Positions 51,583-61,215 of a stretch of 64,000 nt of DNA are shown piece by piece. Made by a program: the position numbers and the translations under genes. The notes under the pieces were generated by a model, which saw only the letters and a list, made by a program, of their open reading frames with translations, did no database searches and was not told where the DNA came from. Numbering within the stretch: position 1 is the stretch's first letter; each line of letters starts with the position of its first letter. The DNA comes from Pseudomonas fulva NBRC 16637 = DSM 17717 (lineage in GTDB: Bacteria > Pseudomonadota > Gammaproteobacteria > Pseudomonadales > Pseudomonadaceae): the NCBI RefSeq assembly GCF_000730565.1, contig NZ_BBIQ01000008.1, positions 1 to 64,000 on the forward strand. The letters run 5' to 3'.

Positions 51583-51661
51583 CGGGCCGCCGCGATGAGG
51601 CCCGCTTGCCACATCGCGCCAGCGCCCTGATCATCTGCGCACGCCCGCTCAAGGACTCACC

Positions 51662-52630
51662 GTGACCGACAGCCCCGAACATCGCCCGTCACCAACCAGG
51701 CCCAATGCGCGTCGTCGTGCCACGGACGAGGCTTTGGCGTGGCTGGTCCGTCTTGAAACCGCCGAGCCCGCCGACCACCTCGCATTCGAAACCTGGCTGC
51801 AAGCCGCTCCCGAAAATGCCGAAGCGTTCGTGCAAGCCGAGGCATTGTGGAACGGCGCAGCGCTCAAGCAGGCCGCTGCACAGCTGCAGGGCTACCCATC
51901 GCGCCCTCGCGCAGGTCGCCTGCGTCGCCAGTGGAAACCGCTGGCCACCGCTGCCGCGCTGCTGGTAGGCCTGTTCACGTTCGGCAACGTGCCAGTGCGC
52001 CTGCAGGCTGATCACCTGACGGTCGCGGGGGAACGCCACCGGGTGAACCTTCAGGACGATGCCCGGGTACTGCTCAATACCCAGTCAGCGTTTGCCAGCG
52101 AGCGCAATGACGGGCGGCAGGTCGCCCGCCTGCTGCAAGGCGAGGCATACTTCCAGGTGCCCAAGGGCGCGCCGGCACCGCTCGAAGTGCAAGCCGGCCC
52201 TCTGCGCGCCCAGGCACGCGACACCGATTTTGCCGTGCGCCTGCTCGATGGCCAGGCTTGGGTCAAGGTGCAACGCGGCGACGTCGACGTCGACGTGCAA
52301 GGGGGCCGCGTCCAACGCATCCGTTTGCAGGCCGGTCAGAGCATTCGCGTCGGGCCCGACGGGCTCGGTGCACGCAGGCAACTGGACATGCGCAAGGACC
52401 TGGCCTGGGTCGATGGGCGCCTGGTCTTCGAAAATTGCCCCTTGAGCCAGGTGCTGGCCGAGCTGCGCCGCTATTACCCCGGCTGGATCATCAATCGCAA
52501 TGAACGGCTGGAGAACATCGCCGTCACCGGCAACTACCGCCTTGACCAGCCGCTTGAGGCGCTACGTGCATTGGCCCATATCACCTCGGCACAACTGCAT
52601 GAGTATCCAGCGCTGGTCATCCTGAACTGA
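51662..52630 (+). CDS. FecR-type anti-sigma regulator
   Basis: The 322-residue protein starts at GTG 51662 with AAGGA upstream. The N-terminal cytoplasmic DUF4880 domain (EALAWLVRLETAEPADHLAF to AEALW) is followed by one membrane segment (PLATAAALLVGLFTFG, about residues 90-108) and the periplasmic FecR domain (VNLQDDARVLLNTQSAF). It relays receptor occupancy through the inner membrane to the sigma factor. Confidence 0.9.
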   Translation: MTDSPEHRPSPTRPNARRRATDEALAWLVRLETAEPADHLAFETWLQAAPENAEAFVQAEALWNGAALKQAAAQLQGYPSRPRAGRLRRQWKPLATAAALLVGLFTFGNVPVRLQADHLTVAGERHRVNLQDDARVLLNTQSAFASERNDGRQVARLLQGEAYFQVPKGAPAPLEVQAGPLRAQARDTDFAVRLLDGQAWVKVQRGDVDVDVQGGRVQRIRLQAGQSIRVGPDGLGARRQLDMRKDLAWVDGRLVFENCPLSQVLAELRRYYPGWIINRNERLENIAVTGNYRLDQPLEALRALAHITSAQLHEYPALVILN

Positions 52631-52748
52631 TGCGCCTGCCTTGACCGCTACCAGCCCACCCGCGGCAGCGCCGTACGCCCTGCTGGGCGCCTGGGATTTA
52701 TTTTTACGCGATACCCCCTCCCTGTCCGTCTCGTCATAGCCAATGCAA

Positions 52749-52767
52749 TTGATTCTTGTTCAATCAA
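52749..52767. repeat. Inverted repeat before the receptor gene
   Basis: TTGATT CTTGTTC AATCAA is a perfect 6-pair inverted repeat, 45 bases before the receptor ATG. It may be an operator or a leader stem; no known regulator assigned. Confidence 0.35.
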
Positions 52768-52812
52768 GAACGCACACCCTATGAACAGTTCGCGCGTCAG
52801 GGAGCGCTTTCG

Positions 52813-55401
52813 ATGCCCACCAGTCCTATCCGTTCGACCCTACGGCCACGCCTCAAGGGGCAACTGTCCCTGTTTTCACTCGCCTTGCTCGCCACAGGCG
52901 CCTGTTCACTCCCCACGCTGGCGGTCGAGCCGGCGTCGGTGAGCACCTCGCGCATGGGCGACTACCACTTCGGCATCGCCCAACAGCCGCTGGTATCGGC
53001 CATCAATGCCTTCAGCCAGGTTACGGGCTGGCAGGTGGGCTTCGACGCTCGCCTGGCCGAAGGGGTCGCCTCCCCCGGCATACAGGGTTCACTGCCCCCC
53101 GAGCAGGCACTCAAACGCCTGCTACACGGCACTGGCCTGGTCCCGCGGACCATCAGCCACGGCAACGTGGTGCTCGAGCGCCAGTCAGGTCGCGGGGCCA
53201 TAGCCTTGCAGCAGGTGACCGTCAGCGCCACCCGCAGTGCCCAGGACGTGAGCCAGGTCCCCAGCACGGTCAGCGTGCAGACCCGAGAGCAGCTGGACCG
53301 GCAGAACGTCAACACCCTCCAGGACCTGGTGCGCTACGAGCCGGGCGTCTCGGTGGCGGGGACCGGGCAGCGCAGTGGCCTGAACGGCTACAACATTCGC
53401 GGTATCGATGGCGAGCGGATACTCACCCAGATCGACGGCGTGGCGATACCGGACAGCTTCTTCTACGGGCCCTACGCCCAGACCCAGCGCAATTATGTCG
53501 ACCCGGAAATCATCAAGCGGGTGGAAATCCTGCGCGGCCCAGCCTCGGTGCTCTACGGCAGCAATGCCATCGGCGGTGCAGTGAGCTACTTCACCCTGGA
53601 TCCTGAAGACATCATCAAACCTGGCCGAGACGCTGGCGCGCGACTCAAAACCGGCTACAGCTCAGCCGATGACAATTGGCTGACGTCCGCCACCGTGGCT
53701 GGCCGTGAGGGCAGCCTGGACGGTCTGCTGCACCTGAGCCAGCGCAACGGTCACGAAACCGAGAGCCATGCCGATCACGGCGGCGTGGGCCTTGCACGCA
53801 CCCGCGCCAACCCAGTGGATGCGCGTACCACCAACGTGCTGGCCAAGCTAGGCTGGGACTACGCCGACGACGCCCGCCTGGGCGTGACCTACGAACGCTT
53901 CAAGGACGACCGCGACCAGAACCTGCTCAGCGCCGTAGGCGGGCCATTCATCCCGGGCGTTGGTGCCATGAATTCGTACCGCATGCGCCAGGGCAACGAC
54001 ACGATTACCCGCGAGCGCTTCGGCCTGAACCAACGTTTCGGCCTGGACAGCCTGTTCGCAGACGATGTCAGGTGGAGCCTGAACTACCAGATCGCCGAGA
54101 CGGACCAGCGCACCGACGAGCTGTACGTCGCTTCGGGACGTCAGGTACTGCGCGACCGCCAGACCACCTACAAGGACCGCCAGTGGATCTTCGATGCCCA
54201 GCTTGAAAAGGCATTCAGCCTTGGCCAGACCGACCACGCCCTGACCTATGGCACTACCCTCAAGCACCAGGACGTCACCGGGGCGCGCAGCGGTACTGGC
54301 ACGTGCGTGAATGTGGGCGGCACCTGCCGGGGTATCGGCCAGGACAGCCCGCGCGACGGCCAGGCGCTGGTCAGCGACTTCCCGGACCCAACCATCGATA
54401 CCTACAGCCTGTTCGTTCAGGACGAGATTCGCTGGGGCAGCTGGACGTTCCTGCCAGGTGCGCGCTACGACTACACACGCATGGCGCCTCACTTCACCGA
54501 TGCTTTCCTGCGCGGCCTTGATGCCAGCGGCACGGCCCCGGCTTTCCAGGATGACTCAGACAAGAAGTGGCACCGCGTGTCACCCAAGCTGGGGATGACC
54601 TATGCCTTCAACGACCACTACACAGGCTACGCGCAATACGCCCAAGGCTTCCGTACGCCCACGGCCAAGTCCATGTACGGCAAGTTCGTGAACCTGGAAC
54701 AAGGCTACCGCGTGGAGGGTAACCCTGGCCTGCGGCCTGAGCGCAGCAAGGGCCTGGAAACCGGGCTGCGCGGTCGCTTCGATACGGGCAGCTTCGATAT
54801 GGCGGTCTACTACAACAAGTACCGTGACTTCATTGACGAAGACGCCGTGCAAGGCGCCAACCTCGAGCAGACCTTCCAGGCCAACAACATCAAGCGCGCG
54901 ACCATCAAAGGCGCCGAGGTCAAAGGCCAGCTCGAACTCGACCAATTCGGCGCGCCACAGGGGCTGTATGCACAAGGCTCCCTGGCATACACCTACGGCC
55001 GCAACGACGACAGCGGCCAGCCGCTCAACACCGTCAACCCACTCAAGGGCGTCATGGGCCTGGGCTACACGCAGGGCGACATGGGTGGGCTGCTGAGCTG
55101 GACGCTGGTCAAGCGCAAGACGCGGGTCGACGACAGCACCTTCTATTCCCCCGATGGCTCGGCGTCGAAGTTCCGCACGCCCGGCTATGGCGTGCTGGAC
55201 CTGACCGGCTTCTACAACGTTACCGATGACATCACCGTGAACGCCGGCCTGTACAACCTCACCGACAAGAAGTACTGGCAGTGGGACTCGGTGCGCAGCT
55301 ATGACGGCCAGGGGGAGGCCGCGGTGACCCAGCCGGCCAACATCGACCGCCTGAGCATGCCGGGCCGTAACTTCGCCATCAACGTGGTGTGGGACATCTG
55401 A
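52813..55401 (+). CDS. TonB-dependent heme receptor with signalling domain
   Basis: The 862-residue precursor starts MPTSPIRSTLRPRLKGQLSL (GGGAG upstream). After the signal peptide comes an STN signalling domain (YHFGIAQQPLVSAINAFSQV), a TonB-box-like segment near IALQQVTVSATR, a plug (TLQDLVRYEPGVSV, ILRGPASVLYGSNAIGGAV) and a 22-strand barrel. The heme-receptor pair FRTPTAKSMYG and NPGLRPE matches the FRAP/NPNL boxes. STN plus sigma/anti-sigma indicates HasR-type signalling. No His lies between those two boxes, unlike the classic HemR/HasR ligand, so heme specificity rests mainly on the family and hemO. Confidence 0.87.
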   Translation: MPTSPIRSTLRPRLKGQLSLFSLALLATGACSLPTLAVEPASVSTSRMGDYHFGIAQQPLVSAINAFSQVTGWQVGFDARLAEGVASPGIQGSLPPEQALKRLLHGTGLVPRTISHGNVVLERQSGRGAIALQQVTVSATRSAQDVSQVPSTVSVQTREQLDRQNVNTLQDLVRYEPGVSVAGTGQRSGLNGYNIRGIDGERILTQIDGVAIPDSFFYGPYAQTQRNYVDPEIIKRVEILRGPASVLYGSNAIGGAVSYFTLDPEDIIKPGRDAGARLKTGYSSADDNWLTSATVAGREGSLDGLLHLSQRNGHETESHADHGGVGLARTRANPVDARTTNVLAKLGWDYADDARLGVTYERFKDDRDQNLLSAVGGPFIPGVGAMNSYRMRQGNDTITRERFGLNQRFGLDSLFADDVRWSLNYQIAETDQRTDELYVASGRQVLRDRQTTYKDRQWIFDAQLEKAFSLGQTDHALTYGTTLKHQDVTGARSGTGTCVNVGGTCRGIGQDSPRDGQALVSDFPDPTIDTYSLFVQDEIRWGSWTFLPGARYDYTRMAPHFTDAFLRGLDASGTAPAFQDDSDKKWHRVSPKLGMTYAFNDHYTGYAQYAQGFRTPTAKSMYGKFVNLEQGYRVEGNPGLRPERSKGLETGLRGRFDTGSFDMAVYYNKYRDFIDEDAVQGANLEQTFQANNIKRATIKGAEVKGQLELDQFGAPQGLYAQGSLAYTYGRNDDSGQPLNTVNPLKGVMGLGYTQGDMGGLLSWTLVKRKTRVDDSTFYSPDGSASKFRTPGYGVLDLTGFYNVTDDITVNAGLYNLTDKKYWQWDSVRSYDGQGEAAVTQPANIDRLSMPGRNFAINVVWDI

Positions 55402-55460
55402 GGCGCTGGCGCAGCTGAAACCGGGCGGGGTCGCTGTGTTCCCGCCTTGGTTCCTGGCAC

Positions 55461-55486
55461 CCACCCCTGTTCCTGCGGGGTTTTTT
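55461..55486 (+). terminator. Short terminator between receptor and hemO
   Basis: ACCCC TGTTCCTGC GGGGT with TTTTTT at 55481-55486 forms a short intrinsic terminator 60 bases after the receptor stop. It would lower, not abolish, read-through into hemO. Confidence 0.55.
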
Positions 55487-55547
55487 ACGCCCCCGCCCCT
55501 GTTGATTCGTCTTGTATTGAAACGCTTCGCTTTCCAAGGACTGCATC

Positions 55548-56141
55548 ATGAGCAACCGCGCTTCTTCGCGTACCCAACGCCTGAACCTGGTGACCCAGGC
55601 GCCCCATGCCGCACTCGACGCCCTGGTCAAATCCCATGCGCCATTCGATAGCCGCGAAAGTTTTGCCCGCTTCGTGGTGGCCCAGTACCTGTTCCAGGCC
55701 GAACTGCAGCCGCTCTACAACGACCCGCGATTGATCGCCCTCATACCCGACCTTGCCGAGCGCTGCCGAGCCCATCAGGCCCGCCAGGACCTGGCGGACC
55801 TGGACATGCAGGCGCCTGCCGAGCTGCCGGGGGCCGTGCAGCGCCCCAGCATTGCAGAGGCATTAGGCTGGATCTTCGTGTCCGAAGGCTCCAAACTGGG
55901 CGCCGCGTTTCTAATCAAGCGGGCGGCGGCGCTGGGCTTGTCGGAGACCTTCGGCGCCCGCCACCTGGGCGAGCCCGCCGGTGGCCGCGCCGAAGGCTGG
56001 AAGCAGTTCACGCGAACACTCGATGGCCTGATGCTGTCAGCTGGAGAAGAAGTGGCTGCAGAACACGGCGCCGTCGCAGCGTTCGAGCGCTTTACCGTCT
56101 TGCTCAAACAGGCCTATGCCGTGGATGCCGAGCAGGTTTGA
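55548..56141 (+). CDS. hemO: Heme oxygenase (biliverdin-producing)
   Basis: The 197-residue protein starts MSNRASSRTQRLNLVTQAPHAALDAL; the His in APHAAL corresponds to the proximal heme ligand of PigA/HemO. Later SEGSKLGAAFLIKRAA matches the distal helix region. HemO opens heme to release iron and biliverdin in the cytoplasm. It completes the uptake cluster and follows the receptor after 146 bases. Confidence 0.88.
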   Translation: MSNRASSRTQRLNLVTQAPHAALDALVKSHAPFDSRESFARFVVAQYLFQAELQPLYNDPRLIALIPDLAERCRAHQARQDLADLDMQAPAELPGAVQRPSIAEALGWIFVSEGSKLGAAFLIKRAAALGLSETFGARHLGEPAGGRAEGWKQFTRTLDGLMLSAGEEVAAEHGAVAAFERFTVLLKQAYAVDAEQV

Positions 56142-56153
56142 AACACTTTCAAA

Positions 56154-56171
56154 GGCCCCCTGACCGGGGCC
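56154..56171 (+). terminator. Hairpin after hemO
   Basis: GGCCCC and GGGGCC pair around a 6-base loop, 13 bases after the hemO stop, followed by GTTCGTTCT. Weak U-tract, so a moderate terminator. Confidence 0.5.
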
Positions 56172-56192
56172 GTTCGTTCTAGCAGTGAGCCC

Positions 56193-56606
56193 ATGACCCA
56201 ACCTGCCCGCTCCAAAATTGCCCGACTGCTGTATGCGATCCTGGCTTACGCAAGCCTGGGGGTGGGCCTGGTCGCCATTGTCATTCCGGGCTTGCCGACC
56301 ACCGAATTCATTCTGTTGTCGGCATGGGCGGCCACGCGAAGCTCGCCTCGCCTGTCCGCCTGGCTGGAAAATCACCGGTTGTTCGGTCCTATTCTGTACA
56401 ACTGGCGCAACGGCAAGGTGATCCAGCGGCGGGCCAAGGTCAGTGCGACGGTCAGCATGTTGCTCTGCGCGGTTTTGATGCTGGTGTTTCTTGAGCATCA
56501 CTGGCCGGTGTTCCTGGCCATCGCCGGCATGAGCCTGGGCAACCTGTGGATCTGGTCCCGCCCGGAACGGCCGTTCACAGCCGGCTCACAGGCTCAGCAA
56601 CCCTGA
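56193..56606 (+). CDS. YbaN family (DUF454) inner-membrane protein
   Basis: The 137-residue protein contains three hydrophobic stretches and the DUF454 signature (YASLGVGLVAIVIPGLPTTEFILLSAWAATRSSPRL, PILYNWRNGKVIQRRAK). YbaN proteins are inner-membrane proteins of unknown function, sometimes found with heme or iron genes. Its last 21 bases overlap the convergent arcD paralogue. Confidence 0.8.
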   Translation: MTQPARSKIARLLYAILAYASLGVGLVAIVIPGLPTTEFILLSAWAATRSSPRLSAWLENHRLFGPILYNWRNGKVIQRRAKVSATVSMLLCAVLMLVFLEHHWPVFLAIAGMSLGNLWIWSRPERPFTAGSQAQQP

Positions 56607-58013
56607 CCAGAGTGCATAGCCTGCCAGCGCCGCCCCCGACAGCACGGCGGCGAAGATCAGTTTCTCCATCAGCGTGAAAAGCGTGAGACCTTGTTCATGC
56701 TTGGCCCGCGCAAACAGGATCACCCCCGGTGCGTACAAGAGCGCAGAGAGCAGCAGGTACTTCAGGCCACCGGCATACAGCAGCCAAACGGCGTACACCA
56801 CCGCGAGCGCGGCCACCAGCAGGTCCTTGCGCCGCCGGGCCGGTTGGCCTGCGTAAGTCTCCCCACGCACGGCCAGCGACATGGCGTAGGCGGCAGACCA
56901 CAGGTACGGCGCCAGAATCATGGATGAGGCCAGGTAGATCAGGCTGGTATAGGTACCGGCAGATACCAGCGTGATCAGTAGAAAACCCTGGATCATGCAG
57001 TTGGTCAGCCACAGTGCATTGGCAGGTACCTGGTTGGCGTTCTCCCTGGCAAGGAAACGGGGCATGGTCTGGTCGCGCGCCGTGGCATAGAGGATCTCGG
57101 CACACAGCAGCGCCCACGACAGCAACGCCCCAAGCAACGAGACAGCCAGCCCCAGGCTGATCAGTAACGCGCCCCAGGGGCCAACGATGTGCGACAGAAC
57201 CGCCGCCAGCGAGGGGTTCTGCAAGCCAGCCAGCTCCGGTTGCGTCATGACCCCAAGGGAGAGGACGTTGACCAGCACCAGCAGGGCCAGCACACCCACA
57301 AAGCCAATGACCGTCGCCCTGCCCACGTCGGCCCGGCGCCGTGCCCTGCCCGAATACACGCTGGCGCCTTCGATACCGATGAAGACGAACACCGTCACCA
57401 GCATCATGTTGCGCACTTGCTCGAGCACACTGCCGATCGCCGGAGTGCCCTGCCCCCAAATGTCCTGGGTGAAGATATCCAGGCGAAAGGCGCAAGCCGC
57501 GATGACGACGAACAGTACCAAGGGCACCACCTTGGCCACCGTGGTGACCAGGTTGATGAACGCCGCCTCGCGAATCCCGCGCAACACCAGAAAATGCACG
57601 GCCCATAGCAACATCGAGGCACACCCGATGGCCACTGGGGTATTGCCTTCACCGAACACCGGGAAATAGAACCCCAGGGTGCTGAACAACAGTACGAAGT
57701 AGCCAACGTTGCCCAGCCAAGCACTGATCCAGTAGCCCCAGGCCGAAGAAAAGCCCATGTAATCGCCGAACCCAGCCTTGGCATAGGCATAGACCCCCGA
57801 ATCCAGTTCGGGCTTGCGGTTGGCCAGCGTCTGGAAAACGAACGCCAGGGCCAGCATGCCCACGGCAGTGATCCCCCAGCCAATCAGCACCGCCCCGGCC
57901 TGGGCACGGGCCGCCATGTTCTGGGGCAAGGAAAAGATGCCGCCACCGATCATTGAGCCCACGACGAGCGCCACCAATGCCCCCAGCCGGAGTTTCTGTC
58001 CTTGTTCGCCCAT
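56586..58013 (-). CDS. ArcD-type amino acid antiporter, paralogue
   Basis: A 475-residue APC-family antiporter with 12 to 13 membrane segments, closely related to ArcD at 58437 (same length, about three quarters identical by eye, no gaps). Motifs: [49 protein letters not shown] and [13 protein letters not shown]. It should exchange arginine for ornithine or a related amino acid. It points away from arcDABC, and its 3' end overlaps the YbaN gene by 21 bases. GGAG before the ATG supports the start. Confidence 0.85.
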   Translation of the reverse strand: MGEQGQKLRLGALVALVVGSMIGGGIFSLPQNMAARAQAGAVLIGWGITAVGMLALAFVFQTLANRKPELDSGVYAYAKAGFGDYMGFSSAWGYWISAWLGNVGYFVLLFSTLGFYFPVFGEGNTPVAIGCASMLLWAVHFLVLRGIREAAFINLVTTVAKVVPLVLFVVIAACAFRLDIFTQDIWGQGTPAIGSVLEQVRNMMLVTVFVFIGIEGASVYSGRARRRADVGRATVIGFVGVLALLVLVNVLSLGVMTQPELAGLQNPSLAAVLSHIVGPWGALLISLGLAVSLLGALLSWALLCAEILYATARDQTMPRFLARENANQVPANALWLTNCMIQGFLLITLVSAGTYTSLIYLASSMILAPYLWSAAYAMSLAVRGETYAGQPARRRKDLLVAALAVVYAVWLLYAGGLKYLLLSALLYAPGVILFARAKHEQGLTLFTLMEKLIFAAVLSGAALAGYALWSGLLSL

Positions 58014-58436
58014 AGGTCTCCAAATATTTCCTGACAGTCATGCAGTTGTAACAACACACTGTTTATAAAGGCTGGTTTCATTACAGCCGTACTTCCATTT
58101 AGCCACTAAGCCATTAACGTCTAAGCGTGCGGTGGTTAAGAACCCCGCAGTTGCCAACCGGTTCACACTATTCCGATAAAAGCATAAATACCCGTAAAAA
58201 ATTTGCGCTCTGCCCAGAAGCGACTAGTTTCAACCTTCGCAGGCAAAGAGGGATGAAGATGAGCAATACATGGAGGTGCCAGCGTACAAGGCCTGCAGCC
58301 ATGGCAGTCGGCAGTCTCCAGGAGTTCGGTGAGGTGATTCAACGGCCTTACCTTGCAATGCACTGATCCATATCAGCGTGTGGCCACGGCGTCAGATTTA
58401 ATCTGAGGCCAACTTTCTCCTGGCAGGAGTTGTTAA
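58014..58436. promoter_or_regulatory. Divergent arcD / arcD paralogue control region
   Basis: This 423-base region separates the two divergent antiporter genes. It contains one clear ANR/FNR-type box (listed) on the arcDABC side and A/T-rich stretches around 58060-58210. A 79-codon plus-strand frame from 58127 has no recognisable content and is not called. Confidence 0.6.
58363..58376 (+). promoter_or_regulatory. ANR/FNR-type box of the arc operon
   Basis: CTGATCCATATCAG has the perfect palindromic core TGAT-N4-ATCA of the consensus TTGAT-N4-ATCAA. It lies 61 bases before the arcD ATG, consistent with anaerobic activation by ANR, as known for arcDABC in pseudomonads. Confidence 0.7.
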
Positions 58437-59864
58437 ATGTCTGATTCTCCCGCAAAACTAAAACTCGGCGCATTAGTTGCGTTGGTCGTCGGCTCGATGA
58501 TCGGTGGCGGTATATTTTCCCTGCCGCAGAACATGGCCGCCAGCGCCGGCGTGGGCGCGGTACTGATTGGCTGGGCGATCACCGCCGTGGGCATGCTGAC
58601 CCTGGCTTTCGTATTCCAGACCCTGGCTAACCGCAAGCCTGACCTGGACGGTGGGGTCTATGCGTATGCCAAGGCCGGTTTCGGCGATTACATGGGCTTT
58701 TCTTCGGCCTGGGGCTACTGGATCAGTGCCTGGCTGGGGAACGTCGGCTATTTCGTGCTGTTGTTCAGCACCCTGGGCTATTTCTTCCCGGTGTTTGGCG
58801 AGGGCAACACGCCGGCCGCGATCATCGGCGCCTCGATCCTGCTGTGGGCCGTGCATTTTCTGGTGCTGCGTGGCATCCGTGAAGCGGCGTTCATCAACCT
58901 GGTCACCACGGTGGCCAAGGTGGTGCCGCTGGTGCTCTTTGCGCTGATTTGCCTGTTCGCCTTCCGGCTGGACATCTTCACCGCCGATATATGGGGCACC
59001 AGGACCCCTGAGCTAGGCGGTGTGATGAATCAGGTGCGCAACATGATGCTGGTGACGGTGTGGGTCTTCATCGGCATTGAAGGCGCGAGCATCTTCTCGT
59101 CACGTGCGGAAAAACGCTCCGACGTGGGCAAGGCCACCGTCATTGGCTTCATCACGGTGCTGTTGTTCCTGGTGCTGGTCAATGTGCTGTCGCTGGGCAT
59201 CATGACCCAGCCTGAACTGGCAGGGCTGCAGAACCCCTCGATGGCGGCCGTGCTTGAGCATGTGGTCGGCCACTGGGGCGCCGTGCTGATCAGTGTCGGG
59301 CTGATCATTTCGCTGCTCGGTGCGCTGCTGTCATGGGTGCTGTTGTGCGCCGAGATCATGTTCGCCGCAGCCAAGGACCATACCATGCCCGCGTTCCTGC
59401 GCCGCGAGAACGCCAACCAGGTGCCTGCCAACGCCTTGTGGCTGACCAACGCCATGGTGCAGATCTTCCTGGTGATCACGCTGTTCTCCAACAGTACCTA
59501 CCTGTCGCTGATCTACCTGGCTACCTCGATGATCCTGGTGCCCTACCTGTGGTCGGCGGCCTACGCCGTGTTGCTGGCGGTGCGCAGTGATACCTATCAA
59601 CAGGCGCTGGCCGAACGCCGCAAGGACCTGTTCATCGGCAGCATCGCCCTGCTCTATGCCATCTGGCTGCTGTATGCCGGCGGGGTGAAGTACCTGCTGC
59701 TCTCGGCGTTGCTGTACGCCCCTGGCGCCATCCTGTTTGCCAAGGCCAAGCGTGAGGTGGGCCAACCTGTCTTCACCCCCGTGGAAAAACTGATTTTCGC
59801 AGCCGTGGTCGTCGGTGCCCTGGTGGCAGCCTTCGGCCTGTACGACGGCTTCCTGACGCTGTGA
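58437..59864 (+). CDS. arcD: Arginine/ornithine antiporter
   Basis: ArcD imports arginine in exchange for ornithine to feed the arginine deiminase pathway. The 475-residue protein has 12 to 13 membrane segments and the APC motif [20 protein letters not shown]. It is the first gene of arcDABC, with GGCAGGAG before the start and arcA 31 bases downstream. The ANR box lies upstream. A close paralogue is divergent. Confidence 0.94.
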   Translation: MSDSPAKLKLGALVALVVGSMIGGGIFSLPQNMAASAGVGAVLIGWAITAVGMLTLAFVFQTLANRKPDLDGGVYAYAKAGFGDYMGFSSAWGYWISAWLGNVGYFVLLFSTLGYFFPVFGEGNTPAAIIGASILLWAVHFLVLRGIREAAFINLVTTVAKVVPLVLFALICLFAFRLDIFTADIWGTRTPELGGVMNQVRNMMLVTVWVFIGIEGASIFSSRAEKRSDVGKATVIGFITVLLFLVLVNVLSLGIMTQPELAGLQNPSMAAVLEHVVGHWGAVLISVGLIISLLGALLSWVLLCAEIMFAAAKDHTMPAFLRRENANQVPANALWLTNAMVQIFLVITLFSNSTYLSLIYLATSMILVPYLWSAAYAVLLAVRSDTYQQALAERRKDLFIGSIALLYAIWLLYAGGVKYLLLSALLYAPGAILFAKAKREVGQPVFTPVEKLIFAAVVVGALVAAFGLYDGFLTL

Positions 59865-59895
59865 CCCCTCTTCGACTCAATGGAGGATTGAAACC

Positions 59896-61149
59896 ATGTC
59901 CGCTGAAAAACAGAAATACGGTGTGCATTCAGAAGCCGGCAAGCTGCGCAAGGTCATGGTGTGCTCGCCGGGCCTTGCGCACAAGCGCCTGACCCCGAGC
60001 AACTGCGACGAGCTGTTGTTCGACGATGTGATCTGGGTGGACCAGGCCAAGCGTGACCACTTCGATTTCGTCACCAAGATGCGCGAGCGCGGTGTCGACG
60101 TGCTGGAGATGCACAACCTGCTGACCGATATCGTGCAGCAACCCGAAGCACTCAAGTGGATACTGGACCGCAAGATTACGCCCGACACCGTTGGGGTGGG
60201 CCTGACCAATGAAGTGCGCAGTTGGCTCGAAGGCATGGAGCCGCGCCATCTGGCCGAATTTTTGATCGGCGGTGTGGCCGGCCAGGATCTGCCGCAAAGT
60301 GAAGGTGCCGAAGTGGTCAGGATGTACAACGACTACCTGGGCCATTCCAGCTTCATCCTACCGCCGTTGCCCAACACCCAATTCACCCGCGACACCACCT
60401 GCTGGATCTACGGCGGCGTCACGCTCAACCCCATGTATTGGCCGGCGCGGCGCCAGGAAACACTGCTCACCACCGCCATCTACACGTTCCACCCGCAGTT
60501 CACAGGCGCCGACTTCCAGGTCTGGTACGGAGACCCGGACAAGGACCATGGCCAGTCCACCCTCGAAGGCGGTGATGTCATGCCCATCGGCAACGGCATC
60601 GTGCTGATCGGCATGGGCGAGCGGACCTCCCGCCAGGCCATCGGCCAGTTGGCGCAGAGCCTGTTCGCCAAGGGCGCCGTGCATAAAGTCATCGTCGCCG
60701 GCTTGCCCAAGTCCCGCGCCGCCATGCACCTGGATACCGTGTTCAGCTTCTGCGACCGCGACCTGGTTACGGTCTTCCCCGAAGTCGTCAACGAGATCGT
60801 GCCGTTCATCATCCAGCCCGACGAAAGCCGGCCCTATGGCATGGACGTCCGCCGCGAGCACAAGTCGTTCATCGAGGTGGTGGGCGAACAATTGGGCGTG
60901 CGCCTGCGGGTGGTCGAAACCGGCGGCAACAGCTTCGCCGCCGAACGCGAGCAATGGGACGACGGCAACAACGTCGTGGCGCTGGAGCCAGGCGTGGTCA
61001 TCGGCTACGACCGCAACACCTACACCAACACTTTGCTGCGCAAGGCCGGGGTCGAAGTGATCACCATCAGTGCTGGCGAACTGGGCCGTGGTCGCGGCGG
61101 TGGCCACTGCATGACCTGCCCTATCGTTCGCGACCCCATCGATTACTGA
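59896..61149 (+). CDS. arcA: Arginine deiminase
   Basis: ArcA hydrolyses arginine to citrulline and ammonia. The 417-residue enzyme has the guanidino-modifying fold: [47 protein letters not shown] (catalytic His and Asp region) and the nucleophile Cys in [11 protein letters not shown] at the C-terminus. GGAGG precedes the ATG. Confidence 0.97.
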   Translation: MSAEKQKYGVHSEAGKLRKVMVCSPGLAHKRLTPSNCDELLFDDVIWVDQAKRDHFDFVTKMRERGVDVLEMHNLLTDIVQQPEALKWILDRKITPDTVGVGLTNEVRSWLEGMEPRHLAEFLIGGVAGQDLPQSEGAEVVRMYNDYLGHSSFILPPLPNTQFTRDTTCWIYGGVTLNPMYWPARRQETLLTTAIYTFHPQFTGADFQVWYGDPDKDHGQSTLEGGDVMPIGNGIVLIGMGERTSRQAIGQLAQSLFAKGAVHKVIVAGLPKSRAAMHLDTVFSFCDRDLVTVFPEVVNEIVPFIIQPDESRPYGMDVRREHKSFIEVVGEQLGVRLRVVETGGNSFAAEREQWDDGNNVVALEPGVVIGYDRNTYTNTLLRKAGVEVITISAGELGRGRGGGHCMTCPIVRDPIDY

Positions 61150-61215
61150 CGTCCATCACCCAGGCCGTCCCTACCCGGCGGCGGCCCGGCGTTCACCACA
61201 CCCAGGAGAAAAGTC

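Noticed and set aside
58127..58366. 79-codon ORF in the arcD divergent region
   Set aside because: No recognisable content, no clear ribosome site, and it overlaps the regulatory region just before the ANR box.
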